Shown here one piece after another: positions 47,253 to 56,222 of a stretch of 59,121 nt of DNA. The notes beneath the pieces were generated by a model, which was not told the DNA's origin, did no database searches, and saw nothing but the letters and a program-made list of their open reading frames with translations. Source of the DNA: Arthrobacter sp. ISL-5 (GTDB lineage Bacteria > Actinomycetota > Actinomycetes > Actinomycetales > Micrococcaceae); NCBI RefSeq assembly GCF_018613835.1, contig NZ_JAGGPM010000041.1, positions 1-59,121 of the forward strand, in the 5' to 3' direction. Every line of letters starts with the position of its first letter. Position 1 is the first letter of the stretch. Made by a program: the position numbers and the translations under genes.

Positions 47253-47428
47253 AAGTGCGCGTCGGGAAAAGTATTCGACATCTTTGCAGTGTTGTAAAGG
47301 GCCTTGACAACAGCGGCAGCCGAGTGGATCACGCCCGGGGCACCCTTCCGGGATTCCAATTGGCCCGCCCTCCGTCGGCGCGGCCGGCCGGCCAGTCAGC
47401 CAAGTCGCCAATTTGTGACCCTGGCTAC

Positions 47429-47458
47429 TTGACGACATTCTTTGTTAGCGTTCACAAT
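47429..47458 (+). promoter_or_regulatory. sugar transporter promoter with internal LacI-type operator
   Basis: -35 TTGACG (47429-47434), 18-nt spacer, -10 CACAAT (47453-47458), with operator TGTTAGCGTTCACA (47443-47456). Boxes, spacing and operator are identical to the araB promoter, implying co-regulation by one LacI protein. Confidence 0.75.
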
Positions 47459-47545
47459 GAGTCGCAGAGCGCATCAGCTCACTTGCAGCAATGGCGGTGT
47501 TCGAATTCTCCCGCCTGCATGTAACTACGCTTCCGGGAGGATGTT

Positions 47546-48520
47546 GTGTTTAAGAAATCCCTAATTGCGGTTGCCGCCGCATCAATGCTCACGCTGACAG
47601 CCTGCGGCGGAACCGGCAGTGCTGCCGGCAACGCGGGCAGTGACAAGATCACCATGGGCTTTGCCCAGGTCGGCGCCGAAAGCGGGTGGCGCACCGCAAA
47701 CACCAAGTCCGTACAGGAATCCGCCAAGAAAGCGGGGGTCGATCTGAAGTTCTCAGATGCCCAGCAAAAGCAAGAGAACCAGATCAAGGCGATCCGTTCC
47801 TACATCCAGCAGAAAGTCGACGTCATTGCGTTCTCCCCCGTGGTGGAGTCCGGCTGGGACACGGTACTGAAGGAGGCCAAGACGGCGAAGATTCCCGTCA
47901 TCCTCACCGACCGGGCGGTCGACTCCTCTGACAAGACCCTGTACAAGACGTTCCTCGGTTCTGACTTCGTTGAGGAGGGCAAGAAGGCGGGAGCCTGGCT
48001 CGTGGAGGATTCGAAGGCAGCCGCCGACACCGTCAACATCGTCGAAATTCAGGGCACCACCGGATCCGCTCCGGCGAACGACAGGAAAGAAGGGTTCGAG
48101 GAAGCCATCAAGGCCAATCCGAAGCTGAAGATCATCGCCTCGCAGAGTGGGGACTTCACCCGCAGCGGCGGCAAGCAGGTCATGGAGGCCTTCCTCAAGA
48201 ACAACCCGGACATCGACGTTGTCTTCGCGCACAATGACGACGAGGGCCTGGGTGCCATCGAGGCCATCGAAGCGGCCGGCAAAGTTCCCGGCAAGGACAT
48301 CAAGATCGTCACCATCGACGCGGTGAAGGACGGCATGACCGCCCTGAGCAACGGCAAGATCAACTACATCGTCGAATGCAGCCCGATGCTCGGCGACCAG
48401 CTCATGGACCTTGCCAAGAAGGTTATCGCCGGCGAGACCGTCCCGGAACGGGTGGTCACCGAGGAAACCACCTTCACCCAGGAGCAGGCAAAGCAGGTCC
48501 TTGCCAGCCGCCCCTACTGA
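47546..48520 (+). CDS. sugar ABC transporter substrate-binding protein (YtfQ-like)
   Basis: 324 residues. GTG start with GGAGG 5 nt upstream. Lipoprotein signal with lipobox LTAC (AASMLTLTACGGTG). Type I binding protein: GFAQVGAESGWRTANTKSVQ, DVIAFSPVVESGWDTVLKEA, ILTDRAVDSSDK, VFAHNDDEGLGAIEAI. These stretches match YtfQ, which in E. coli binds galactofuranose. The genes around it encode enzymes that release arabinofuranose, so L-arabinose, perhaps in furanose form, is the likely ligand. Confidence 0.88.
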   Translation: MFKKSLIAVAAASMLTLTACGGTGSAAGNAGSDKITMGFAQVGAESGWRTANTKSVQESAKKAGVDLKFSDAQQKQENQIKAIRSYIQQKVDVIAFSPVVESGWDTVLKEAKTAKIPVILTDRAVDSSDKTLYKTFLGSDFVEEGKKAGAWLVEDSKAAADTVNIVEIQGTTGSAPANDRKEGFEEAIKANPKLKIIASQSGDFTRSGGKQVMEAFLKNNPDIDVVFAHNDDEGLGAIEAIEAAGKVPGKDIKIVTIDAVKDGMTALSNGKINYIVECSPMLGDQLMDLAKKVIAGETVPERVVTEETTFTQEQAKQVLASRPY

Positions 48521-48543
48521 GTCCCGGCGCCCTGAACGCCCGT

Positions 48544-48567
48544 GCGGCGGCGGATCACCGCCGCCGC
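48544..48567 (+). terminator. intercistronic stem-loop (attenuator)
   Basis: Perfect 10-bp repeat GCGGCGGCGG (48544-48553) pairing with 48558-48567 around an ATCA loop, 24 nt after the binding-protein stop. It occupies the same position as the hairpin in the fructose-type operon. Confidence 0.6.
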
Positions 48568-48613
48568 TCGGCCGCCCGCCGCACGGCAGACCTAGCACAG
48601 AAAAGATACGAGG

Positions 48614-50140
48614 ATGAACGAAATCGTTCCGGTCGTCGAGATGACCGACATAGCTATTGGATTTCCAGGAGTTAAGGCGCTCGACGGAGTCAACTTCCGC
48701 CTCTTCCAAGGTGAAGTCCACGCCCTCATGGGAGAGAACGGCGCCGGCAAGTCCACGCTGATCAAGGCCCTGACAGGCGTGTACACCATTGATTCCGGCA
48801 CGATAACCGTACTCGGCGAGCACAAGCAGTTCTCAACGCCGGCAGCATCCCAGGCCGCCGGCATCAGCACTGTCTACCAGGAGGTCAACCTCTGCCCCAA
48901 CCTGACCGTTGAAGAAAACGTGCTGCTGGGACGGGAACCGCGCCGCCGCGGCTCCATTGACTGGAAGGGCGTCCGGTCCCGGACCCGGGAGGTCCTCGCA
49001 GAGCTGCACCTGAACCATGTTGATCCCGGATCCCTGCTGTCCTCGCATTCCATCGCGGTCCAGCAACTCATCGCCATTGCCAGGTCGGTGGAGATCAACG
49101 CCAAGGTCCTCATCCTGGATGAACCAACGTCGAGCCTCGATGCCGATGAAGTCAACCAGCTCTTCCGCGTCATCCGGGACCTCCGCGACCGCGGCGTAGC
49201 CATCCTGTTCGTCTCCCACTTCCTCGAGCAGGTCTACGAGATCTCCGACCGCATGACGGTGCTCCGCAACGGAAAGCTCGTGGGCGAATACCTGACCCGC
49301 GACCTCTCCCGCATGGGCCTGATTTCCAAGATGATCGGCAAGGAAATGGAGGCACTCGCCGAGCTGGACCAGGCCCCTGCCCGGACACGTGCCAGGACAG
49401 GCTCCGAGGTGACGCCGTTCGTTGAGGCCCGCGGGCTCGGGAGGAAGGGATCGGTGTCGAACGTGGACCTGTCCATCTACCCCGGAGAGGTCGTTGGCCT
49501 CGCGGGCCTGCTGGGAGCAGGCCGGACCGAGATCGCCAGGCTCTTTTTCGGTGCCGACAAGGCCGATGAAGGTTCCATAAGGGTTAAGGGCGTCAGCCAA
49601 AGGATCCGCTCCCCGCGGGCCGCGATCGATAAGCGCATCGGGTTCTGTTCCGAGGACCGCAAGGAGGAAGGCCTCATCGGAGACCTGTCCGTCCGCGACA
49701 ATCTCATGCTGGCCATGCAGGCCAGCAAAGGCTGGGCGCGCCGGATCCCACGCCGGGTCCAGGACGAGCTGGTGGCTGAGTACATCGCCACCCTCGATAT
49801 CCGCCCGGCAAATCCCGACGCCCTGATCCGCAACCTCAGCGGCGGGAACCAGCAGAAGGTCCTGCTCGCCCGCTGGCTGATCACTTCCCCCGAACTGCTG
49901 ATCCTCGATGAGCCAACCAGGGGAATCGACATCGGGGCGAAGACCCAGATCCAAAAGCTCGTCAACAAACTCGCGACCGAAGGGATGTCCATCCTCTTCA
50001 TCTCCTCGGAGCTCGAAGAGGTCCTGCGCCTGAGCGACCGCGTCGCCGTCATCAAGGACAGGGAAATGGTCGCCGAAATCAAGAATGACGACGTCTCAGT
50101 GGAAGACGTCATGACGGTCATCGCCGGAGGAACGCAGTGA
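48614..50140 (+). CDS. sugar ABC transporter ATP-binding protein (YtfR-like, two domains)
   Basis: 508 residues with two nucleotide-binding domains. First: Walker A GENGAGKSTLIKALTG, Walker B LILDEPTSSLD. Second: degenerate Walker A region LLGAGRTEIARLFFG, signature LSGGNQQKVLLARWL, Walker B LILDEPTRGIDIG. This asymmetry is normal for the ribose/YtfR class. It energises the two permeases downstream; its stop overlaps the first permease ATG. Confidence 0.92.
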   Translation: MNEIVPVVEMTDIAIGFPGVKALDGVNFRLFQGEVHALMGENGAGKSTLIKALTGVYTIDSGTITVLGEHKQFSTPAASQAAGISTVYQEVNLCPNLTVEENVLLGREPRRRGSIDWKGVRSRTREVLAELHLNHVDPGSLLSSHSIAVQQLIAIARSVEINAKVLILDEPTSSLDADEVNQLFRVIRDLRDRGVAILFVSHFLEQVYEISDRMTVLRNGKLVGEYLTRDLSRMGLISKMIGKEMEALAELDQAPARTRARTGSEVTPFVEARGLGRKGSVSNVDLSIYPGEVVGLAGLLGAGRTEIARLFFGADKADEGSIRVKGVSQRIRSPRAAIDKRIGFCSEDRKEEGLIGDLSVRDNLMLAMQASKGWARRIPRRVQDELVAEYIATLDIRPANPDALIRNLSGGNQQKVLLARWLITSPELLILDEPTRGIDIGAKTQIQKLVNKLATEGMSILFISSELEEVLRLSDRVAVIKDREMVAEIKNDDVSVEDVMTVIAGGTQ

Positions 50141-51168
50141 AATCCCTTATGAAGAACCGCCTTGCCTGGCCGGTGATCGCGCTGGCAGCGCTGCTGCTGC
50201 TGAACCAGATTTTCCGGCCCGACTTCCTGAGTCTGAGGATGCAGGACGGACACCTCTACGGCAGCATCATCGACATCATGCGCAACGGCGCCCCGACGAT
50301 CCTCATTGCCCTGGGGATGACCCTGGTCATCGCCACCCGGGGCATTGACCTCTCGGTCGGCGCGGTGGTAGCCATCGCCGGAGCGGCATCGTGCGCCTAC
50401 ATCGCCGCTTCCCCGGAACCTGCCTCGCCGGTAACGGCAGCCATGGCCGTACTCATCGCCGTGTTGGCGGGCCTTCTCCTGGGCGTGTGGAACGGGTTCC
50501 TGGTCTCAACGGTCGGCGTGCAGCCCATCATTGCGACTCTGGTGCTGATGACCGCCGGACGGGGCATCGCCCAGCTCATCACGGGCGGCCAGATCGTCTC
50601 CGTATCGAATGACCATTACAAGTCAATCGGTGCCGGGTACCTGTTCACCCTTCCCGTCTCCATCCTGATCACCGCGGCAGTCTTCGTCCTGGCAGCCGTC
50701 CTCACCCGGCGCACGGCGCTGGGAATCCTCATCGAAGCCGTGGGCATCAACCCGGTGGCCAGCCGCCTGGCCGGGCTGCGCTCGCGGAACATCATCTGGA
50801 TCGTTTACGTCTTCAGCGCGGTGTGCGCCGCCATCGCCGGCCTGATGATCAGCTCCAATGTCACCGCAGCTGACGCGAACAATGCCGGCCTCTACATTGA
50901 AATGGACGCGATCCTTGCCGTCGTCATCGGCGGCACTTCACTCGCCGGCGGGCGGTACACCCTGGCCGGGACCGTGATCGGGGCCTTCATCATCCAGACC
51001 CTGACCACCACCGTCTACACGCTCGGAATCCCGCCGGAAGTGACGCTGGTGTTCAAGGCCCTCGTCGTCATTACCGTATGTCTCCTGCAGGCGCCCAAGG
51101 CACGGAATCTGCTGCGGAGCCTCAAAGCCGCACCCAAGCCCGGCACAAAGGAAAAGGTCGCAATCTGA
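50137..51168 (+). CDS. sugar ABC transporter permease (YtfT-like)
   Basis: 343 residues, about 8-10 membrane segments. RbsC-family signature LGMTLVIATRGIDLSVGAVVAIAG and ILAVVIGGTSLAGGRYTL. One of two permeases in this system, as in YtfT/YjfF. The ATG overlaps the ATPase stop, and its own TGA overlaps the next permease ATG (TGATG). Confidence 0.92.
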   Translation: MKSLMKNRLAWPVIALAALLLLNQIFRPDFLSLRMQDGHLYGSIIDIMRNGAPTILIALGMTLVIATRGIDLSVGAVVAIAGAASCAYIAASPEPASPVTAAMAVLIAVLAGLLLGVWNGFLVSTVGVQPIIATLVLMTAGRGIAQLITGGQIVSVSNDHYKSIGAGYLFTLPVSILITAAVFVLAAVLTRRTALGILIEAVGINPVASRLAGLRSRNIIWIVYVFSAVCAAIAGLMISSNVTAADANNAGLYIEMDAILAVVIGGTSLAGGRYTLAGTVIGAFIIQTLTTTVYTLGIPPEVTLVFKALVVITVCLLQAPKARNLLRSLKAAPKPGTKEKVAI

Positions 51169-52184
51169 TGTCCTCCCTGTCCACCCTGACGCCACTGACA
51201 GTCAAGGAACCGTCGCCCCTCCGCAGCCGCATGCGCGGAGGTGCCCGCTACGCGCCGACCCTCGCGACCCTGGGGCTCTTCATCGCCATGTTCGCCGTCG
51301 GTGCGGGCATGTACCCGAGCTTCCTCTCCGGCCAGGTGTTCCTGAACCTCTTCATCGACAACACCTTCCTGATCGTGCTCGCCGTCGGCATGACGTTTGT
51401 GATTCTGACAGGGGGCATCGACCTGTCGGTCGGAGCCGTCGTCGCACTGTCGATGATGGTCAGCGCCACACTTCTCCAGCAGGGCTGGAATCCGGCCGCC
51501 GTCATCTTCCTTGTCCTGGTCATCGGTGGCGGGCTGGGCCTCCTCATGGGACTGATCATCCAGTACTTTGACATCCAGCCCTTCATCGTCACCCTCGCCG
51601 GCATGTTTCTCGCCCGCGGCCTCTGCTACGTCATCAGCCTCGACTCGATCCCCGTCACCGAGGGATTCTTCACCAGCGTGGCCCAGGCCCAGATCCCGCT
51701 TCCCGGGGACCTCTTCGTCTCGCCCGGCGTCCTCCTGGCGCTGGCCATCGTCGCCGCAGCCTTCTTCATCCTCCACCACACCCGCTTTGGCCGGACCGTC
51801 TACGCCATCGGCGGCAATGAGCACTCAGCGATGCTCATGGGGCTGCCGGTAACGAGGACAAAAGTCCTGGTCTACGCACTCAGCGGCCTCTGCTCCGCCA
51901 TCGCCGGAGTCCTGTTCTCGTTCTACAGCCTCTCCGGCTACAGCCTCGCAGCGCAGGGAATGGAACTTGATGCCATCGCCGCCGTCGTCATTGGCGGCAC
52001 CCTGCTGACGGGCGGAACGGGCTACGTCCTGGGATCCGTCGTGGGAGTCCTGGTGCTGGGAATCGTCCAGACCTTCATCGCCTACGACGGAACCCTCAGT
52101 TCCTGGTGGACAAAGATCGTCATCGGCGGACTGCTCCTCGTCTTCATCCTGCTGCAGCGGCTCTTCGCAAGGAAGACGGCCTAA
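51168..52184 (+). CDS. sugar ABC transporter permease (YjfF-like)
   Basis: 338 residues, second channel subunit. Signature VGMTFVILTGGIDLSVGAVVALS, QPFIVTLAGMFLARGLCYVIS and IAAVVIGGTLLTGGTGYVLG. The ATG at 51168 is fixed by the TGATG overlap with the preceding permease; the frame from 51078 is within that gene. Last transporter gene before the secreted GH43, with a 217-nt gap. Confidence 0.92.
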   Translation: MSSLSTLTPLTVKEPSPLRSRMRGGARYAPTLATLGLFIAMFAVGAGMYPSFLSGQVFLNLFIDNTFLIVLAVGMTFVILTGGIDLSVGAVVALSMMVSATLLQQGWNPAAVIFLVLVIGGGLGLLMGLIIQYFDIQPFIVTLAGMFLARGLCYVISLDSIPVTEGFFTSVAQAQIPLPGDLFVSPGVLLALAIVAAAFFILHHTRFGRTVYAIGGNEHSAMLMGLPVTRTKVLVYALSGLCSAIAGVLFSFYSLSGYSLAAQGMELDAIAAVVIGGTLLTGGTGYVLGSVVGVLVLGIVQTFIAYDGTLSSWWTKIVIGGLLLVFILLQRLFARKTA

Positions 52185-52401
52185 GCGGCCCGGCGCCGCC
52201 GGCTTCCCAACTCGTCACACCCGATTCATCAGCGCCAAAACCATTTCACAAATCGCGACGCCCGGCCCGGGACCCTGCACGCCTTGTGCCGCAGCCCCAC
52301 TCCGGTGCTTCATCAATGACCCCTTCTCCGCTGCCGCGCGGCCTCGCACGAGGCCGTCCGCGCCCACGCGTAGAAGGGAATCCAGGAAGGACGCTCTTAC
52401 T

Positions 52402-53859
52402 ATGAATGCTCCCCTCAACCGGCAGTTTTCGCGCCGCTCGTTCCTCGGCTCGGGAACCGCCGCAGCCGCTACCGTGATACTGGCCGGCGCGGGTGCGGGA
52501 ACCCTGGTGACGGCCCCGGCGGCCGCCGCCGCTCCCGCCCTTACGACGCCGGTCATCAACCCGATCGTTCCGCAGCGGGCTGACCCCTGGCTCATGAAGC
52601 ACACCGACGGCAGGTACTACTTCACCGGCTCCGTGCCTGAATACGACCGGATCATCCTCCGCTCCTCATCCACCATCTCCGGGCTGGGCAGCTCCTCGGA
52701 GGCCGTGGTGTGGACGCGGCCCGCCACCGGGACCATGGGAGGCTACATCTGGGCACCGGAGCTGCATCACTTTGACGGGAAGTGGCACATCTACTTCGCC
52801 GCCGGGGACAGCACCGACGTTTTCCGGGTGCGGATCTACGTGATATCCACGGCCGCGGCTGACCCGACGACCGCGGTGTGGGAACCGCCGGTCCGCGTGT
52901 ACACGCACGCCGACACTTTTTCCCTGGACGCCACCACCTTCGAGCACGCCGGCACGCGGTACCTGCTCTGGGCGCAGAGCGATACAGGCGTGAATTCGAG
53001 CCTGTTCGTCGCCTCCATGTCATCTCCCTCCACCTTGTCCAGCGCTCCGGTCCGCATCGCTGTCCCCACGCTGGACTGGGAAACCAGGGGGTACAAAGTC
53101 AACGAAGGGCCCGCCGTGATCAAGCGGAACGGCCGGATCTTTGTGTCCTTCTCAGCCAGTGCGACAGACGCCAACTACTGCGTGGGCCTCCTGACCGCGG
53201 ACGAAAACGCGGACCTGCTCAATGCGGCGTCCTGGACGAAGACCCCGACGCCGGTATTCAGCACCTCGGAGGGGTCAAAGCAGTACGGGCCGGGGCACAA
53301 CTCCTTCACGGTCGACGAAGCGGGCAATGACGTTCTCGTGTACCACGCCAGGTCCTACCGCGACCCGATCGGCAACCCGCTCTTTGATCCCAACAGGCAT
53401 GCCCGCGTTCAGCGGCTGCACTGGAAGGCAGACGGAACACCCGATTTTGGCGTTCCGGTCGGGGACGGGGAGCTCCCCGTGCGATTGGAATCAGCCGCCG
53501 CCCCCGGCGCCTATCTCGTTCACGACGGGACAATCGTCACAGCCTCGTCGGCGCCGTCGCTGGGGGCGTCCCAGTTCCGCATTGCCCCCGGCTATGCCAA
53601 GAAGAACTCCGTGGTCATCGAACCGGTCCTGACCAAGGGACGTTACCTTCGGATCCAAAGCTCAACCGTCGCCATCGCGTCCACCGCCGGATCGTCGTCG
53701 GCATTCATCCAGCGGGGGGGACTTTCGGATCCGGCAGGAGTCTCCTTCGAGTCAGTCGACCTTCCCGGTTCCTATCTGCTGCTCCGGCAGGGCGTCCTGA
53801 CCGTAGCCACGGCAGGCAAGAACGACAGGGCCACGGCCACCTTCTTCCTGGACTCATAG
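52402..53859 (+). CDS. secreted GH43 arabinosidase with C-terminal AbfB-like domain
   Basis: 485 residues. Tat signal peptide (FSRRSFLGSGTAAAAT). Five-bladed GH43 domain with Asp61 (QRADPWLMK), Asp176 (SLDATTF) and Glu235 (VNEGPAVIK), all three catalytic carboxylates. The C-terminal 140 residues (PVRLESAAAPGAYLVHDG, FESVDLPGSYLLLRQG) repeat an AbfB/CBM42-like beta-trefoil pattern that binds arabinose side chains. It is a likely exo-acting alpha-L-arabinofuranosidase outside the cell. AAGGA lies about 11 nt before the ATG. It follows the transporter operon. Confidence 0.9.
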   Translation: MNAPLNRQFSRRSFLGSGTAAAATVILAGAGAGTLVTAPAAAAAPALTTPVINPIVPQRADPWLMKHTDGRYYFTGSVPEYDRIILRSSSTISGLGSSSEAVVWTRPATGTMGGYIWAPELHHFDGKWHIYFAAGDSTDVFRVRIYVISTAAADPTTAVWEPPVRVYTHADTFSLDATTFEHAGTRYLLWAQSDTGVNSSLFVASMSSPSTLSSAPVRIAVPTLDWETRGYKVNEGPAVIKRNGRIFVSFSASATDANYCVGLLTADENADLLNAASWTKTPTPVFSTSEGSKQYGPGHNSFTVDEAGNDVLVYHARSYRDPIGNPLFDPNRHARVQRLHWKADGTPDFGVPVGDGELPVRLESAAAPGAYLVHDGTIVTASSAPSLGASQFRIAPGYAKKNSVVIEPVLTKGRYLRIQSSTVAIASTAGSSSAFIQRGGLSDPAGVSFESVDLPGSYLLLRQGVLTVATAGKNDRATATFFLDS

Positions 53860-53892
53860 CCGCACGGTACGGCCGTCGTCAGCATCTCCTGC

Positions 53893-53925
53893 AGGGCCCG
53901 GTAAGCCTCCCGGCTGCCGGGCCCT
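53893..53925. terminator. bidirectional terminator
   Basis: Perfect 9-bp inverted repeat AGGGCCCGG (53893-53901) and its complement (53917-53925), between the convergent GH43 and LacI genes. Confidence 0.65.
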
Positions 53926-53985
53926 TGCGTGTGCCACTTGAGAGGTGTGCACGGGCCTCAGCCACGGGCTCAGCGTGCGGCGTGT

Positions 53986-55011
53986 TCAGCGTGCGGCGCG
54001 TGGCGGCGCCGTCGTCGAACGAACCACAAGCCTCGGGTTGACCACCGACGACGCACCTGAATGGCCGTTGGCCATATCGAAGAGGAGCATCTGCATGCAC
54101 CGGGCTCCGAGTTCCTTGAAACCCTGGTTGACAGTGGTCAGGGGCGGCACAAGATAAGCGGCCTCGGGCTGGTCATCGTAGCCAACGAGGCTGATGTCCT
54201 GCGGGACGCGCAGCCCGGCTTCGCTAAAGGCACGCAGGGCTCCCAGTGCCATCTGGTCGTTGGCCGCGAACAGCGCGGTGACATTTCCTACGGCCGCAAG
54301 TTCAAGCCCGGCGCGGTAACCGCTTTCGGCGCTCCAGTTGCCTCGGATCAGCACGGAGTCGGAAAGTTCCGCCTGGGCGAGGGTACGACGCCAGCCGTCG
54401 ATGCGGGCGGCGGCGTCAATCCAGTCCGGCGGCCCGGAAACATGGGCGATGGCTGTATGGCCAAGGTCCACCAGATGCTGCACGGCAAGGCTGGCTCCCA
54501 TCCGCTGGTTCACCGCGGCGACACTCAGCCGCTCGTCGACGCCGAAGCCCACCGCTACCAGCGGGACGGCCATGCTGATGGTGCTGAGCGATTCGAACAT
54601 GGCCTCGTGCGGCACGATCACGACGATGCCGTCCACCGACTGCATCATGAAGTATTCGAGGGCGTCCTTGATCGCGGCGGGCGTGACTTCACTGAGGCTG
54701 GCCACGCTGACGAAATAGCCCTTGTCGCGGGCTGCCTGCTGCACTCCAAGCAGCGTATTGGCCGGACCGTAATGGGACATGTCGCTTCCCAGGACGCCTA
54801 TGGTCTGGGACCGCCGGGTGACCAGGCTGCGCGCTGCGGTGTTCCGGCGGTAGCCCAATTCTCCGATGGCCTTTTCGACGCGTTCGCGGGTTTGCGGGCT
54901 GACGTTCGGATGGGCGTTGAGGACCCGCGAGACCGTCTGGTGTGAAACGCCGGCCAGCCTGGCCACGTCCTCCATTACGGGGGGACGCCTGGTCTCTGAT
55001 CCTACTGACAT
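53986..55011 (-). CDS. LacI-family transcriptional regulator (arabinan island), autoregulated
   Basis: 341 residues. HTH MEDVARLAGVSHQTVSRVLN, hinge helix RRNTAARSLVTRRSQ, effector domain IGVLGSDMSHYGPANTLLGV, VSGPPDWIDAAARIDGW and ISLVGYDDQPEAAYLVPPLT. A perfect operator core GTTAGCGCTAAC (55024-55035) lies between its -10 box and start codon, so it probably regulates itself and the other TGTTAGCG-type sites at araB, the transporter and secreted GH51. It is followed upstream by a close paralogue on the same strand. Confidence 0.88.
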   Translation of the reverse strand: MSVGSETRRPPVMEDVARLAGVSHQTVSRVLNAHPNVSPQTRERVEKAIGELGYRRNTAARSLVTRRSQTIGVLGSDMSHYGPANTLLGVQQAARDKGYFVSVASLSEVTPAAIKDALEYFMMQSVDGIVVIVPHEAMFESLSTISMAVPLVAVGFGVDERLSVAAVNQRMGASLAVQHLVDLGHTAIAHVSGPPDWIDAAARIDGWRRTLAQAELSDSVLIRGNWSAESGYRAGLELAAVGNVTALFAANDQMALGALRAFSEAGLRVPQDISLVGYDDQPEAAYLVPPLTTVNQGFKELGARCMQMLLFDMANGHSGASSVVNPRLVVRSTTAPPRAAR

Positions 55012-55022
55012 TCCTCCCCCTA

Positions 55023-55045
55023 AGTTAGCGCTAACAATTAGTTTA
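55023..55045 (-). promoter_or_regulatory. operator and -10 box of the LacI gene
   Basis: AGTTAGCGCTAACA (55023-55036; perfect 12-bp palindromic core) just downstream of a minus-strand -10 box TAAACT (55040-55045), 12 nt before the LacI ATG. No good -35 box is visible. Confidence 0.65.
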
Positions 55046-55084
55046 CCAGCTATGCCGAAATCAGGCTGCGGGAAAACCGGGGTC

Positions 55085-56095
55085 TCAGGCAGGGGCGGAG
55101 GTGCTCTGCCGCACCACCAGTTCGGGCGCCACCACGGTACTGCTTACGCTTTCGCCGTCCCCGATGGCGGTCAGCATGATGTCTATGCAGCGCCGGCCGA
55201 GTTCCTCGAAGTCCTGGCGGACGGTGGTGAGCGGCGGGTTGAAGTAGCCCGATTCCGGCTGGTCATCGAACCCGACCACGGAGACGTCGTCGGGCACGCG
55301 GACGCCGGCCTCATTGAACGCGCGCAGCAGGCCCAGCGCCATCTGGTCGTTTCCCACGAAAACGGCCGTGGCCGAGCGTTCTGCGGCCAGCTTCCTGCCA
55401 ATCTCGTAGCCGCTGCCGGCGCTCCAGTCCCCCGTCATCAGGAGATCGTCGTCAAGGCCTGCGGAACGCAGGGCGGCGCTCCAGGCCTCGGCCCTCGCCA
55501 CGCCGTCGATCCAGTCCTGCGGCCCGGCGATGTGCCCTATCCGCCGGTGGCCCAGTTCAATCAGATGCCCGACGGCGAGTTCGGCTCCCCGCGCCTGGTC
55601 CACCATGGCGCCGCTCACCGCGTCATTTCCCAGCGACCCCACCGCCACCACCGGGACCCCGAGCTTCAGGTCCGCGAGGGCCAGCAGCGTGTCGGAGTGC
55701 GGCACGCTCACCACGATGCCGTCGACGGACTGGTCCATGAAGTGCCTGACGGCATCGAAAATCGACTCACGGCTGACGGACTTCAGCGCCGCGATACTGA
55801 CAAAATAGCCGGCGTTCCGGGCCGCCTGTTCAACCCCCAGCAGCGTGTTGGAGGGTCCGTACTGCGAGAGCTCGCTGGCCAGGACGCCGATGGTCTGGGA
55901 GCGCCGGGTGACCAGGCTCCGCGCCGCAGTGTTGCGCCGGTACCCCAACTCGGCGATGGCTGCCTCCACGCGTTCGCGCGTGGCCTTGCTGACATTGGGG
56001 TGGTTGTTGATCACCCTGGAGACGGTCTGGTGCGAGACTCCGGCGCGCTCCGCCACGTCCTCAAGCCGCGGCAGCCGCGCGTTGCTTTTAGTCAT
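55085..56095 (-). CDS. LacI-family transcriptional regulator, paralogue of the adjacent LacI
   Basis: 336 residues. HTH LEDVAERAGVSHQTVSRVIN with the same recognition helix as its neighbour, then RRNTAARSLVTRRSQTIGVL identical in both. Effector domain SQYGPSNTLLGVEQAARNAG, IAGPQDWIDGVARAEAW, VSVVGFDDQPESGYFNPPLT. It probably recognises the same kind of operator but may answer to another sugar. No TGTTAGCG-type site is seen upstream. The ATG at 56095 lacks a Shine-Dalgarno site; a CACAAT box 6 nt upstream could give a leaderless message. Confidence 0.85.
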   Translation of the reverse strand: MTKSNARLPRLEDVAERAGVSHQTVSRVINNHPNVSKATRERVEAAIAELGYRRNTAARSLVTRRSQTIGVLASELSQYGPSNTLLGVEQAARNAGYFVSIAALKSVSRESIFDAVRHFMDQSVDGIVVSVPHSDTLLALADLKLGVPVVAVGSLGNDAVSGAMVDQARGAELAVGHLIELGHRRIGHIAGPQDWIDGVARAEAWSAALRSAGLDDDLLMTGDWSAGSGYEIGRKLAAERSATAVFVGNDQMALGLLRAFNEAGVRVPDDVSVVGFDDQPESGYFNPPLTTVRQDFEELGRRCIDIMLTAIGDGESVSSTVVAPELVVRQSTSAPA

Positions 56096-56162
56096 GGGGC
56101 TATTGTGCGCGACGCCGCGCCGCAACACGAATGCCGCACTGGCCCGGGGGCAGCAGGCACGC

Positions 56163-56203
56163 AAAAAAGTCCCCGGTTCCTGTTGCCAGGAACCGGGGAC
56201 TTT
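56163..56203 (-). terminator. rho-independent terminator of tRNA-Lys
   Basis: Perfect 17-bp stem (56166-56182 with 56187-56203) and a 4-nt loop. On the minus strand it is followed by a T run (56163-56168), 20 nt after the tRNA 3' end. It also isolates the LacI gene from the tRNA. Confidence 0.9.
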
Positions 56204-56222
56204 CCACTCTTCGCTAAAAGAG

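Larger units (their letters stand above)
47106..47545. other. divergent regulatory region (440 nt)
   Basis: The region separates the secreted GH51 gene (minus strand) from the sugar-binding protein gene (plus strand). It holds two copies of the same operator type, at 47239-47252 and 47443-47456, and the plus-strand promoter at 47429-47458. A GC-rich stretch around 47360-47400 has short GGCC repeats. I find no additional gene. Confidence 0.7.
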
